DNA from: Rugalucina vietnamica
Taxonomy: Eukaryota; Mollusca; Bivalvia; Lucinida; Lucinidae
DNA: 64,000 nucleotides
Assembly: GCA_964017185.1 (NCBI GenBank)
Contig: OZ024869.1
Location: 69,224,315 to 69,288,314, forward strand
Direction: 5' to 3'
This document shows, piece after piece, positions 10,541 through 22,807 of this stretch. Numbering within the stretch: the first letter of the stretch is position 1; each line of letters starts with the position of its first letter. The notes beneath the pieces were generated by a model. It worked only from the letters and a program-made list of their open reading frames with translations, made no database searches and had not been told where the DNA came from. A program made the translations under genes and the position numbers.

Positions 10541-12760
10541 TGGAAATAAACATGTACCTAAGTTTGAGAGAAGACAGTACGTGCGTATATATACATGTAT
10601 AAAGTTTTTTTTGTATGTGACCATAATCATCAGAACTTGCAATAAATGCATGACCTTAAAATGCAAGAATCAACCAAATTCAGTGGTATTTTGTCGTCAT
10701 TTTTCATAGAGTACATATATTTTACATAGTATTTTACATGTATTATATTTTAGCCGGTATACAGAGATTTAACATGTTGACGGGAATGTGCTTCATGACA
10801 TTGGCTGCGCTCCTCAATAGAAAGGAGTATACTCATACTGCAGTAGTTTGTAATTTTATCGCTATAAAAGAACAACAACCCCAGCCAAAAATTGACATGA
10901 TAATAACATATCACAACATGGGTTTCAGCAATTTTAAGTTCAAACGGACATGGAATCCGACAAAATGAAATTAGCAACCAGACAATCCGAAGCAATATCC
11001 CTACAAACAATCGAGGTTCCTGTAAACAACATTGAATAACAAGGATCAGCATAATATGACAGTCAACATAGCCGTACCAGAACGCACTCGTATCATCTCG
11101 GGTCAATATCGTCTACCAAGTAGCTTATGAGATTTAGATTTTTATTATAAGTACCTGATTGTCAATTTAGTTTGTCCCATCTCGGTTTTTGGAGTGGGAA
11201 TTTCTTTCTGATTGTGCGTTTCCTGATCATTGCCTACTTTTACATTTCTATTTCTTCTCTAGCAATAAAACTCGTACATAATAAATAAAAAAGCCTGAAT
11301 TTCAAATTCAGTACCCCTGAATCAAGAGTCAAAGCAAAGTTAAAAAACATTAGAATTGCTGCTGTAAGATATGGTTCTCCTGCTTGTTGATTTTCGCAAT
11401 TATTTTTTACGTAGTAGGCGGGCGTACGTTAATTAGTTGTGCAACTAACGTCAATATTTCAAAGGCTTGGTGGACACACAGCCCAAGCAATAATAGCGTG
11501 GGCTTGCTATCCTGCCAAAGTATTTTAGTTAGTAGATATAGCTAATTGTCATCAAGCTGAGTTTTGCTCCGAGTTGGTAAAATGTTTACGCGGACTCAAG
11601 TATTAGTACAGGTGTGGTCACCAATTCGCAGTACCATAATCTTGTAGGCTTTCAGTCAGATTGGTATGCTTGATTCCATTTTGCTGGCCTTTTCAACTAA
11701 GTCTTCTATACACTGGCTTTTGTTGTTGCGGCAGTGACCCCTTCATCAATGTGCACTTCTCTGAAGAAAGTGCTTCAATGGCATGTGACTTCATTAACAT
11801 AGTATTTACAGTGATGGATGAATGGTTCATTGTACGACTTTCCATGTGCTGGTTAGAGTGTGCAACCTATGTCTTTCTGTGTTGATTTTAAGGTCATAGA
11901 TTTATCAAATAATTGTGAAACTTCATCCATTGTTCTTTGCTGTTTTGCTTCTAAGCTAATATTTCTATCCATGTCATCTGCTCATTGTAGCTTACCTAGC
12001 ACAACTGTCTGCACGTTGTGTAAGTGCTTGTTTGTTCTGAAATCAGACGACATGCTCTTTGATTAACTCTCTCGTTCTCACCCAACTATACCTAGAGGTT
12101 AGACACGGATCAAGACGTATGGAGCTGAGTTTGGATGCGGTGGATGATCGTAACGTCAATCGTGCCTCTTCATTTTCCCCTATATGTTGCTTGCTGCATC
12201 GCTTTTTGTTCCACCGAAACCAAATCATACAGCATGTCAGTGCTATTATGTGGTTATGTCTACAAACACCGTTTTTAGTTTGGAGTAATCTTCATTTACC
12301 CGGATATCTCACCTAAGCTAATGAGTTCCAACCAATTTTTTTACAGATTTTGCTTAGAAACCTGTGAACAGTCAATGGTCATTACTGTCTTTCTCTATCA
12401 ACAATCAAATGAGCTTTGTGATATTATTCATGTATTCTATTTCATCTTAAGGGAAACATAGAAACATAAGCATACACATGAACTTAGTATTTGTTTTGTC
12501 TTCAATCACATGATATCTTTTTTTCCCACGTTTTTGATCTTATGTTACATGGCCATGATCTTTGAATGCAAGTTAACACCATGGGTTACTGTAATACTAT
12601 GCAAACAAATTCTCTATATAAGCATTTTCATATGACTTGAATATGTATCAGGTTTGTCGTGATCGTCATTGCAATCTGAGGTATTGACCTTGTTCGCCAA
12701 ATTAGACCTAATTAATTTATTTGTAAATAGTTCAGTTTTTACATTAAGAATAGCAATTGT

Positions 12761-12973
12761 GAGCCGCGTCACGAGAAAACCAGATTTTTGCATATGCGAA
12801 AACAAAGGAACATATCAGCTGTGCAGTAACTACACAACTGATCAGAGCCTTTGTTTTCGCCACACGAATAGTACGATTCCTCCTCAACTTATACCGAAAA
12901 TTTTTATCTCTCTGCTAGGTTTGTGTCGGACCTGTTCGGAAACCACATTGTTGGTTTTCTCATAACGCGGCTC
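12761..12973 (+). mobile_element. MITE-A copy 4
   Basis: GAGCCGCGTCACGAGAAAACC ends mirrored by GGTTTTCTC ... GCGGCTC. The internal hairpin is of the TGTGCAG/CTACACA apex type, with one base weakening the stem. Shortened right half. It marks the end of unit B. Confidence 0.8.
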
Positions 12974-13570
12974 ATTTGTTTTTGACATCTGGTTGGGATC
13001 GCAAAGTTTTACATCCAAAGTTTCAGTTACTAGCTGATTCTTTCATGTCCTAGACATGTCCTACAGCTATATATGCATTGGATCCTGGCCCCGAGGTTAT
13101 AAAACTTGTTTGATGCTCAGCTCAGCTGAGTCTAAAATTTATCATGTTCATAAATGTTAAAAAGCCAACAAATTGGCACTTTAACATTTATAAGCAGGAT
13201 AAATTACAGTCTTTGGTGATCTAAACCAGAAGTTTCAATTCATTTGAGCTATTTCCGCATTTATGAGCAGTTTAAATTTTATGCTCAGCTGAATTGAGCA
13301 CGAAAAAAGTTTTATAACTTCGGGACCAGGTCAAGATTCCTTGAACCAGCAACAACAAAGTTCCTATATTTAGACTACCAACAAAACAACTAAAATGAAA
13401 ATAAACAAAACAAAATAATTTCTTTTTTTTACATGAACACGACTACTCACATCACCCGCTCACACCCATGTTGTTCACAGCTACATTTATTTCCTGATAT
13501 GCATCTATGACGTACTTTGGTCATTATTAAAAATGATGATGCAACTGAAGAGTATATTAATATACCTGCA

Positions 13571-13897
13571 GGAGATGGCAGCTTCTATCACGCCCTACTC
13601 CTCAGGAAAACATGTCCGTGAAATGTATACCTCCGTATTCCCCCTCCCACTGGGGTATACAGGGGTAGACATATTTTTATTATTTTTACTCTAAAACACA
13701 GATTGTGGGTACTTGTTAGAACAGCCTCAGCGAGGCGGTCCAAACGTGTACCCAAAATCAATGTTTTGAACAAATATATGAAAAATATCTAAAAAAAAAA
13801 TCTACTGAAAATTTTCAATTTTTATATAAATTTTAAAATCTGATAAAACATGGGCGTGTCTTCTTAATGAGGAGATGGCAGCTTCTATCACGTCCTA
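13571..13897. mobile_element. MITE-B copy 2 with 27 bp flanking duplication
   Basis: Element at 13598-13870 (273 bp, same length as in unit B), flanked by the 27 bp sequence at 13571-13597 and 13871-13897. Identical boundaries in units B and C mean one insertion copied by the segmental duplication. Confidence 0.8.
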
Positions 13898-14017
13898 AAC
13901 GGAGATTCTGAAATTGTTTGTTCAAAATGGTATTGTCATTCTTCGTGTTTTATTTTTATTCCAAAAGCAATTTACTTTTTAGGAAATTCAGAGAATAATG
14001 ACGGTGTTTTCTAATCT

Positions 14018-14166
14018 GTACCCATCGGCGAGGCGGTTCTAACGTGTACCCACAATCTATGTTTTGAGCAAAAATAAGAAAATATACATAAAAATCTAAT
14101 GAAAATTCCTTTTTTTTTCAACTTAAAAGATTCTCTGTATATTGCATGGGCATGTTTTCGAAATGG
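14018..14166 (+). mobile_element. MITE-B half copy
   Basis: From the hairpin apex (GGCGAGGCGGTTCTAACGTG) through GTACCCACAATCTATG to the terminal-like GCATGGGCATGTTTTCGAAAT. The left half is missing. Counterpart of 9736-9800. Confidence 0.65.
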
Positions 14167-16303
14167 GGTGAAGTGGGCCCACGTGAAATATTGGATGGGT
14201 ATGATCAACATCATTTACATACGTCAACTAGCCTTAAACTGTGATAGACAATGGCTATGCGATAATTAATTCCATGGCATAATTATGCTTGACTCAGCAA
14301 TAAAATGGCAACCGGACCATCCAATAAAGGTTTGGGTTACAAGGACGGTAAATCAGCGACTATGCCAACCCCCTGTCGTTGCTTACAGTATATTTTCACC
14401 GGTATACATAACATGTACATGTAGAATATGAGCATTGCCGATCCTTAGATTTTTGGGCATGCTTGTGGAAATATTTGAGTTTGAGAAAAGTTTGAGGGAA
14501 GACAGTGCCCGGTGCGTATATATAATGTTTTGTATGTGACCATAATCATCGGAACTTGCAATAAATGCATAACCTTAAAATATACGAATCGACCAAATTC
14601 AGTGGTATTTTGTCGTCATTTTTCATATAATAAGTATATCACATATATTTTACACAGTATTTTACATGTAATATAAAATTTTAGCCGGTATACAGAGATT
14701 TAACATGTTGACGGGAATGTGCTTCATGACATTGGCTGCGCTCCTCAATAGAAAGGAGTATACTCATACTACAGCAGTTTGTAATTTTATCGCTACAAAA
14801 GAACAACAACCCCAGCCAAATTGACATGTCACAAATAAATGATAATAACATATATTTCTACTGTTTTCAGCAATTTTAAATTCAAACGGACCTGGAATCC
14901 GACAAAATGAAATTAGCAACTAGACAATCCGAAGCAATATCCCTACAAACAATCGAGGTTCCTGTAAACAACATGGAATAATCAGGATCAGCTGAATATG
15001 ACAGTCAACATAGCCGTACCAGAACGCACTCGCATCTTCTCGAGTCAAAATCGTCTACCAAGTAGCTTATGAGATTTAGATTTTTTATTAAAAGAACCTG
15101 ATTGTCAATTTAGTTTTTTTTTCCCATTTCGGTTTTTCTGATTGTGCGTTTCCTGATCACTGCCTATTTTTGCCTTTCTATTTCTTCCCTAGCAATATAA
15201 CTTGTAGAGAATAAATAAAATCGCCTGAATTTCAAATTCAGTATTACACCCCTGAATCAAGAGTCAAAGCAAAGTTGAAAAAACATTAGAATTGCTGCTG
15301 TAAGATATGGTTCTCCTGCTTCCTGATTTTCGCAATTATATAATGCATGGTAGGCGGGCGCACGTAAATGTATAAGGCTAGGTGTGTAAATAACGTCAGT
15401 ATTTCAAAGGCTTGGTGGACACACAGCCTAAGCAATGATAGCGTGGGCTTGCTATCCTGCCAAAGTATTTTAGTTAGTACATAGCACATCGTCATCAAGC
15501 TGAGTTTTGCTCCGAGTTGGTAAAATGTTTACGCGGACTCAAGTATTAGTACAGATGTGGTCACCAATTCGCAGTAACATAACCTTGCAGGCTTGGTATG
15601 CTCGATTGCACTTCGCTGCCCTACATTTACACAGATTCTGCTAAACATTGTCTTTTGTAGTTGCGGCTGTGGCTTATTCATCAATGTGTACTTCCCTGCG
15701 TACTTCCCTGGAGAGACATCGTTAACATCGTTTTCAAAGTGATGGATGGTTCGTTGTACGACTTCCCATGTGCTGGTTAGAGTGTGCAACTCTGACTTTT
15801 TGTATTGATTTTAAGCTCATAGAGTTATCAAATGGTCGTTTAACTTGATCCTGAACATTCCTATCCATGTCATCTGCTAAAAGTGTAGCTTACCTGGCAC
15901 ATCTGTTTGCAGGTTGTGTAAGTAAGTGCTTGTTTGTTCTGAAATAAGATGACGTGGCCTTTGATTGTAAAAAGGCACAACATTAACCTTACTATCTCGT
16001 CCTCACTCAACTATACCCAGAGGCCAGACACGGGCCAAGACGTTTGAAGCTGGGTTTGGATGCAGTGGATGAACGTAATGCCAATCGTGCCTTGTTAAGC
16101 TCTTCATTTTCCCCTAAGTGTTGTTGCATCATTGAAACCAAATCATGTAGCATATCATGTGTGTATATCTACAACACCGTTTTTAGTTTAGAATAATCTT
16201 AATCTAACCGGATTCCTAACCTAAGCAAATGAATTCCAACCAATTCTTTACAGATTTTGCCTAGTCAAGGATCATGATTGTCCTTCTTTATCAACAATTA
16301 AAT

Positions 16304-16524
16304 GAGCCGCATCGTGACAAAACCGGATTTTGCCTATGCGAAAACAAAGGCGCAGATCACTGCGAAGCTGATCAGCCCTTTTGTTTTCGCTTCCCGGATA
16401 GAACAATCCCTCTTCTTCCTTAATCCGAATTTTCAAGCTCCTAGCCTTTTCCTGTGGCTGCACGGGCCGGTTTGTGTCAGACCTGGTCGGAAAATCGAAT
16501 ACCGGTTTTCTCGCGTCGCAGCTC
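16304..16524 (+). mobile_element. MITE-A copy 5
   Basis: GAGCCGCATCGTGACAAAACC ... GGTTTTCTCGCGTCGCAGCTC, with the 4 bp duplication AAAT at 16300-16303 and 16525-16528. The hairpin apex is partly deleted. Inserted in the tail of unit C. Confidence 0.85.
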
Positions 16525-16791
16525 AAATGTGATTCATTTATCTTATTCCATCTTAAGGGAAACATAGAAACATAAGCATGCACATGAAATTATCCATTAG
16601 TAAATAAATTATTTTGTCTTCCATCACATGATATCTTTTTTCCGCCTATTGGTTCTTATGTTACACGGCCATGATCAGTGAATGCAAGTCAACACCATGG
16701 GTTATTGTAGCACTATGCAAACAAATGCTCTTGGTCATGTTTAAAATCCCATATGGAAGCTCGTTTTTATGACTATCATATGAGCCACGTC

Positions 16792-17016
16792 ATGAGAAAA
16801 ACGGACTTACGCCTATTCGAAAACAGAGGCACAGATCAGCTGTGCAGTTACTGCACAACTGATAAGCTCCATTGTTTTCGCTACACAGATAGTGCAATCT
16901 CTCTTCTTCTTAATTTGAAAATTTTAAGCTCCTAGACAGCACATGTGATTGTACGGGCCGGTTTGTGTCGGACCGGGTCGGAGACCCAAATTATTGATAT
17001 TCCCACGAGGCGGCAC
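16792..17016 (+). mobile_element. MITE-A copy 6
   Basis: GAGCCACGTCATGAGAAAA start, TGTGCAGTTACTGCACA apex hairpin, and a decayed right end ACGAGGCGGCAC. The target duplication is not clear. Confidence 0.75.
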
Positions 17017-17068
17017 TGTATCAGGTTTGTCGTGGTACTATCGGATTTCTTTCATTTCTTTCTAAGGT

Positions 17069-17276
17069 AGGGAGCGCGGTGGCCTAGTGGTAGAGCGTCG
17101 GACTCCGAAACGAGAGGTCCTGGGTTCGTTCCCCACAAGGGTCACCGTGGTGTGTCCTTGAGCAAGACAATTTAACTCCCTAAAGTACTGGTTAATAACC
17201 AGGAAGTGGCGGCTCCTTCCCGACATAACAAATTGTTGACTGGGACGTTAAACTTCAATACAAGCAAGCAAGCAAA
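17069..17276 (+). mobile_element. tRNA-derived SINE with 11 bp target duplication
   Basis: Pol III promoter boxes are visible: A box TGGCCTAGTGGTAGAGC (17080) and B box GGTTCGTTCCC (about 17123), inside a tRNA-like head that keeps an Arg-CCG-like anticodon stretch (GACTCCGAAA). Then come the conserved body GTGTCCTTGAGCAAGAC, TGACTGGGACGTTAAAC and the tail CAAGCAAGCAAGCAAA. CTTTCTAAGGT flanks it perfectly (17058-17068 and 17277-17287). Unit A at about 5552 shows the uninserted site. The body is of the type shared by many metazoan SINEs. Confidence 0.93.
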
Positions 17277-17321
17277 CTTTCTAAGGTTTTAGCGAACAAG
17301 GCCAAATTAGACCTTATTAAT

Positions 17322-17480
17322 GAGCATTTGCGTGAGAAAAAACAACACATCTTAAAAGGCTTACGACCAGGTCCAACACAAACCATAGAAAATATATAGC
17401 TAAAAGCTTGAAAGTTCAGATTTAGAATGAAGCGGTATTGTACTGTCTATAATGCTAAAACAAAGGCGCGGATCATTTAC
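17322..17480 (-). mobile_element. MITE-A copy 7, decayed
   Basis: Reverse orientation: GAGCATTTGCGTGAGAAAA, then the ACCAGGTCCAACACAAACC segment, ending in a broken hairpin (AAACAAAGGCGCGGATCA). It lies at the unit C end, the equivalent position to copies 2 and 9. Confidence 0.65.
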
Positions 17481-17511
17481 TTGTCATTTCCCTTTACATG
17501 TCCTATTGTTA

Positions 17512-18865
17512 AAGCCTAGGTTACATTTGCCCTACGATTAACTTGCGATGATCGTACGATGCCACTTTTTGCATTTTCGTGCGGTCTCCGCAGGGTGACC
17601 CTACGATGCCCCTACGATTCTATGGCTTCCTACGACTTCCTACGGCTTCCTACGATCTCCGTAGCCTCTACGTTTTTGTAGTAGTCTGCACTTTTACAAA
17701 TTTTAAAAATCGTAAGACCGTAGCCCGTAGACACGTCGTAGGTAGCATCATCGTACGGGTGCCTTACGGAAACCGTGCGATGATCGTGCGGTCACCGCAC
17801 GGTTTTATGATAATTTGGGGACTAAAATAATAAGATAATCGTAGACCTTTAGGGTGATCGTGCGGCATCCATACGGTTATATCACAAGTTTTTTTTTAAA
17901 AATCGTACGGACACCTAACATCGTACGGCTATCGTAGGGAGACCGCAAGAAATCGTAAGGACTCCTCACGGCCATCACACGGGCTCCGTACGATTTCAAC
18001 TTAAAGTGTGCGGAGACCCTTTGATTTCCCTACGATCTCCAAACAGTTCCGACTCAGGACATCGAAGAAAGCTAGAACAAGAAATCGAACGATGGTCCTA
18101 TGAATTGTAAACACCTACGTCGTAGCCCATGATCACATTCGATTTTTAAAAAAATCGAGGGAAATCGCGGACCGAAAAATCATACAATGATCGGGGCAAA
18201 TGTAACCTACTAGGCATGACCCCTTGCGGCCTCCCTTCGATCACTGTACGATTTTTGTTCCCAATTTATCATAAAAAAATCGTGCGGTGACCGCTCGATT
18301 ATCGCAGGGTATCCGTACGGTGCCCGTATGATGCCCTACGACGTGTCTACGGTCTACGGTCTTACGATTTTAAAATTTGTAATAGTGCAAATAATTACAA
18401 GATCGTAGAGGCTACGGAGATCGTAGGAAGTCGTAGAATCGTAGGGACATCGTAAGGTCACCCTGCGGAGGCTGCACGAAAATGCAAAAAAATGGCATCG
18501 TACGATCATCGCAAGCTAATCGTAGGCCAAATGTAACCAAGGCATCAGTCAGAAGTCCAAGGGACTCCGTACGATATCCACTAACAGTCTGCGGAGACCC
18601 TACGACTACCGTGCGGCCTCCTTGCGTTTTGTATCAAAACGTATAGGGACTCCGTACGGACAACGCACGGGATCCGTACGATATCTACGTACTATCTGCG
18701 GAGACATACGACTGCCGTACGAACGCATTGCGTTTTTGTATGACAACGTCGACAAATGGCAGATCAAAAAATCGCACGATGCCCGTATGGAAGATGTCTA
18801 AAAATCGTAGAGAAAATCGCAGACCGAAAAATCGTACGATGATCGGGGCAAATGTAACCTAGGCT
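17512..18865. mobile_element. Word-lattice foldback element F1 (CGTACGAT words)
   Basis: Perfect 20 bp terminal inverted repeats, AGCCTAGGTTACATTTGCCC at 17513-17532 and its complement at 18846-18865, with TTA at 17509-17511 and 18866-18868 (one extra A at the left junction). Inside, about 300 bp at 17514-17822 pairs with 18243-18541. The interior is a dense mosaic of CGTACGAT, CCTACGA and CTCCGTACG words in both orientations, far richer in CpG than its surroundings. Further end-like sequences at about 18192-18210 and 18523-18540 suggest two fused or nested copies. No transposase frame. Confidence 0.8.
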
Positions 18866-19280
18866 TTATACATGCAGTAGGTCCTGGTAAAAATCCTTAA
18901 ATCATATTTAGAATAACACGAACCAAAACAATCCGGCTTATTCACATAAACAAGACTGTTCACATCCTCCGCTCACACCCTTGCTGTTCACATATTTTTC
19001 CTCCTATGTATCTATTACGTATTTTTGGTCATTGCTAAATGACAATGCAATAAACATTATGTAACGTTGGAAAAAAGTATATTAATCAACCTGCAGGAGA
19101 TGGCAGCTTCTATCACACCTCTAGCTGAGATTCTGAAAATGTGCGTTCAAAATACCAGTAAGCGGCATTGCCATTTGATATGCTTCGTGTTATTTTTATT
19201 ATTCTAAAAGTCCTTATCTTTTTGGAAGTGTGCAGAATAAGTGTGGAGTTATGCAGTCTACCTCACCCTCTGTACACTAT

Positions 19281-19501
19281 GAGCCGCATTGTGAGAAAAC
19301 GGGATTATTGCCTATGCGGAAACAAAGGCGCAGAACTGCAAAGCTGATCAGCGCCTTTGTTTTCGCTACTCGGATAGTACAATTCCTCTTCTACTTAAAT
19401 CCGAAATTTTAAGCTTCTAGCTCTTTTCTGAGCTTGTACAGCTCGGTTTGTGTCGGATCTGGTCGGAAACCCCGAAGACCGGTTTTCTCACGTCGCGGCT
19501 C
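19281..19501 (+). mobile_element. MITE-A copy 8
   Basis: GAGCCGCATTGTGAGAAAAC ... GGTTTTCTCACGTCGCGGCTC, with 4 bp duplication CTAT (19277-19280, 19502-19505). Part of the hairpin apex is deleted. Confidence 0.88.
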
Positions 19502-19505
19502 CTAT

Positions 19506-20930
19506 GTTTTCTTCAAAATCGCATGAAGGACAATATGACTTGCCCTTTCCCAGCAAGATGGCTCTCTGGAAACAAAGATCGATCATCTGAGTCTCGTATT
19601 TGAAAAAGCCGTTTCTCGTCGGTTCGAAAGCAAAGGTTAATCAGTTGTGCTGCAACACAAATGTTTACAACACATCAAAGCGCAACCCCCCTTCTTTCGA
19701 AATACAAAAAATTATGCCTCCTCTGTAGCTATAAAGCAAGCCATGTATCCCGACGCGTCTCTTCTTTTATTGATTCAATATTTGTTATTCCGTATTCTAA
19801 AAAACACGTTCAGTGACCACCGCCGATCATTTACATTAAAGTTCAATGATCTTTGCCTACTTGTACCTTTCAATGTCTCTAGATCTTTTACAGCGATTAA
19901 TATTAATATTGTTCTAGTAAAACTTTTAAAATTGTCTACTTTCAAAAACTTAAAATTGTTAATGCAAGCATAAAGGATGTACTAGGAAGCTCTGTTTGCA
20001 GACAGATGAAAACATAAATGACTGCATATAAAAATATGACGTTGGGTAGATTACATGCATTTAAGTAAGAGTAGAGGGATCAGGAATCGGTGTAATTAGA
20101 TTAATAGTCCCAACATATATGTAGATACCATGTGGGAAAGAAAATATATCACAAAACATTTTTTCGACACCACGCACGAAGAGCAAGGTGACTAGATCTT
20201 TCCCGACAAGGTAGCCATCCGGCTAGTCTCAGCCAAAATCTAAGACAACGAGCACAACAGAAAGGCTGACGAATAAACAAATATATCATGAACATGAATC
20301 ACTATTACCAGATTTATGAGACGCCGATTATCGTTCTTTTCCCAACCCAACCAATGACCAAAATTCCCAACCAATGACACTAGGTGGGCGGAACTGTTTT
20401 TAATGGGACAGCAAAAAGGGGAAAAACGATATTCTAAAAAAAAAGATTCAACGAAAATAAACACTGTGCTCAACTGGCGAACACATGTATCACAAAAGTT
20501 TGATGCAATCAAACCAACACCTGGAAGCATTCTATATATATGCCAGCGTTTCTATTCAAGCTAACGTTTCGATTAAAACATGGCAATAGGGGTGTGAGTT
20601 TTCACTTTACTCTCGGATCCAATATTTGGATCTGAGTTTTACTGAAACTGAGTAAAAGCAATCTATTAAGAAAATGAGCAGAATTTGGCAAAACACTATA
20701 AATAGATATAGACTGTCGACCGAATTTCAATTTAATGATTAACCGGTACGACGACTGGTTGCATGTAAATCTGTAATAGTTTTTATTCATTTTTGTTTTG
20801 ATTATGTATATTTAATTAGAAACCTCATTACCGATATTATATCTAAATAAAGTTTGCAAAGTGGGGATCGTAGTGCCCACTGGTTCTCACAGTTTTTCAC
20901 AGGACCGGTAAATAGTTGAGGGCGAACCGA
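19506..20930. other. Unit D-specific sequence, no gene seen
   Basis: No match to units A-C, no hairpin family and no convincing frame. The longest frames (19647-19973 plus, 20240-20530 minus) have no recognisable domain. It is either an insertion into unit D or sequence lost from B and C. Confidence 0.5.
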
Positions 20931-22436
20931 CTGAATATATGGGATAGGTGTGATACGATAGATGTCATTTTGTTACGTCAATTAGTCTTAAACGGTGATA
21001 GACAAATGTCAAGTGATAATTACATGTAATTCCACAGCATAATAAGCCTGGCTCAGCAATAAACCGGCAACCGGTCCAAGGTAACAATCAACGAAAAGTT
21101 GGGTTGCAAGGACAGGAAATAGACTATGCCAGACCCCTGTCTTTGCCTGCAGTATATTTTGATCTGTATATATTAAACTAAAAAACATGTACATGTAGAT
21201 GTAGAATTCAAAAGAGCATTACCTATCCTTGTGTTTCTTGGCATTCTAGCGCAAATATAAGTATACCTATGTTTGAAAGAAGACAGTACTTGCGTATTTT
21301 TGTGTGTGTGTGACCATACTGAACATACAATCAAAGCTAACCCATAATGATAAAATATGTGTATCGACCAAATTCAGGGGTATTTTGCCGTCATTCAACT
21401 ATATTCGTACAATGTATTTTACATGTAATAAAACATTTTCCGCCTGTATTTTGTTCCTTATGTAACTTAGCTGCGACATATGAGTTCAAGGTAACCGTGA
21501 AAATATAATAATGTATAAAACTGTTAACGAAATTCCCTTTGTCATGTACATTTCTCTTTGCGTGTTCGTACGCGGGAATCGAATATCAGGATTTTCAATA
21601 TTTTCGCTTCCTATATAGCATACATCCAATTTGGTCTTGTATTGTTCGACCGGATTTATGACACATTGCTCTTTTCAGCCCCAAGAAATGGCATTTTTGT
21701 TATAAATGTAAATGAAGAACATCCACCAAAAACTAATATCATAAGACAAAATGATAACAGTTTTGAAGTAAATAGAGAGAACCATATTTTGATTTGCACA
21801 CGCCATGCCCTCTTACATACAGAGATCTAACATGCTCACGGTAAAAATGGCGATGTGACATTGCACTCCCCAAGAGAATGGAGTATACGGTACTCGTATT
21901 TGTAATTTCATCAGTACAAAAGAACAACAGATGCATGCATAAACCCCTAGCCAAAGCGACATGCCGCAAATAGATGATGTAATATCGAATCATAATACCT
22001 TATCTGATACTATTTCAGAGAAGCATCATTTCTACCGGTTTCAGGAATTTTAATGTCAAACGGACATGAATCCATTTTAAAGGATGAGAATGTAATCCGT
22101 CAGCAAGGAAGTCCGAAGCAATATCTCATATATAAAGAATTATTAAACTAACTTCCTGGAAAATAAATAATATGGAATGTTCAGGATCAGCAAAATATGC
22201 CAGCCAACAGAGCTGTAATTCTTCCCAGGTCAATATTGTCCATCAGCTGAATACATCACTGACTTAGGGGATTGAAGTATGTAGAATGGGATTTTGAGTT
22301 TGGGGCTAGATAATTAAATAATAGCAGAGAGAGAACAATAGGGGCCATGGTCAATTCCATAAATTTTATCTTACACCTATTTCTATTTCTTCTCTTGTAC
22401 GGAATGAGTAAATGTTACACCCTATGCCTTTATATG

Positions 22437-22487
22437 TAATTAACCGAGTAAGCGAATACGCTATCCATTACACCAACGCGGCTGTAC
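22437..22487 (-). mobile_element. SINE head fragment (tRNA-Arg-like)
   Basis: On the minus strand the stretch reads GCCGCGTTGGTGTAATGGAT followed by AGCGTATTCGCTTACTCGG, resembling the 5' half of a tRNA-Arg with an A box. No B box or tail. It interrupts unit D homology between the CTCTTGTACGGAAT and AAAAGCCTGAATTTCA landmarks. Confidence 0.5.
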
Positions 22488-22807
22488 AGTAAATAAAAGC
22501 CTGAATTTCATAGTCCATACTCCTAAATCCAGCAAAAGTCAAAGTTCAAAGACATTAGAATAGTTATTGTATGATAAGGTTCTCCTGCTTGTTGATTTTC
22601 TCAGTTATTGGTTGACGTTGTAAGGAGGTGAGGCGTACGCACGTAAATATATATGTATGAGGGGCATTCATTAAGTCCTGAAACTTACTGATTCCTGACC
22701 TTATTTGTGGATTAAAGTGTTTTATGTATACATATTTGTGAAGTACCATCCTTCGCCTAGGCGAACACAAGCACACATATGGCGCAGAAGATCCCACTGT
22801 TTTGGCT

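Larger units (their letters stand above)
8941..12760 (+). repeat. Segmental repeat unit B
   Basis: Full-length unit. Landmarks: GAGCAGTTTAAA (8989), CTGCAGGAGATGGCAGC (9284), CAGCAATAAAATGGCAACCG (about 9819), GGTATACAGAGATTTAACATG (10755), CATAGCCGTACCAGAACG (11070), CTGCTGTAAGATATGG (11358) and ATCAAGACGTATGGAGCTG (12110). The same order appears in unit C 3.9-4.3 kb further on. It carries two MITE-B remnants and an R5 copy. No coding frame is conserved between units. Confidence 0.8.
13205..17320 (+). repeat. Segmental repeat unit C
   Basis: Same landmark order as unit B: GAGCAGTTTAAA (13264), CTGCAGGAGATGGCAGC (13567), GGTATACAGAGATTTAACATG (14687), CATAGCCGTACCAGAACG (15008), CTGCTGTAAGATATGG (15295), AAGACGTTTGAAGCTGGG (16036) and GAACAAGGCCAAATTAGACC (17293). 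B-to-C offset is about 4283 bp at the front and 3930 bp later, the difference being small indels. It carries two MITE-B remnants, three MITE-A copies and a clean SINE. Non-coding. Confidence 0.8.
18880..22657 (+). repeat. Segmental repeat unit D, left part
   Basis: Diverged unit: CCTGCAGGAGATGGCAGC (19090), GGCTCAGCAATAAACCGGCA (21050), TACAGAGATCTAACATG (21817), CCCCTAGCCAAAGCGACATG (about 21946) and AAAGACATTAGAATAG (22548). It lacks the MITE-B insertion of units B and C. Homology stops at 22657, where the 7.6 kb insertion begins, and resumes at 30267. Confidence 0.75.

Noticed and set aside
19506-20930. Viral or retroviral insertion in unit D
   Set aside because: No reverse transcriptase, integrase, capsid-like motif or long terminal repeat could be seen.
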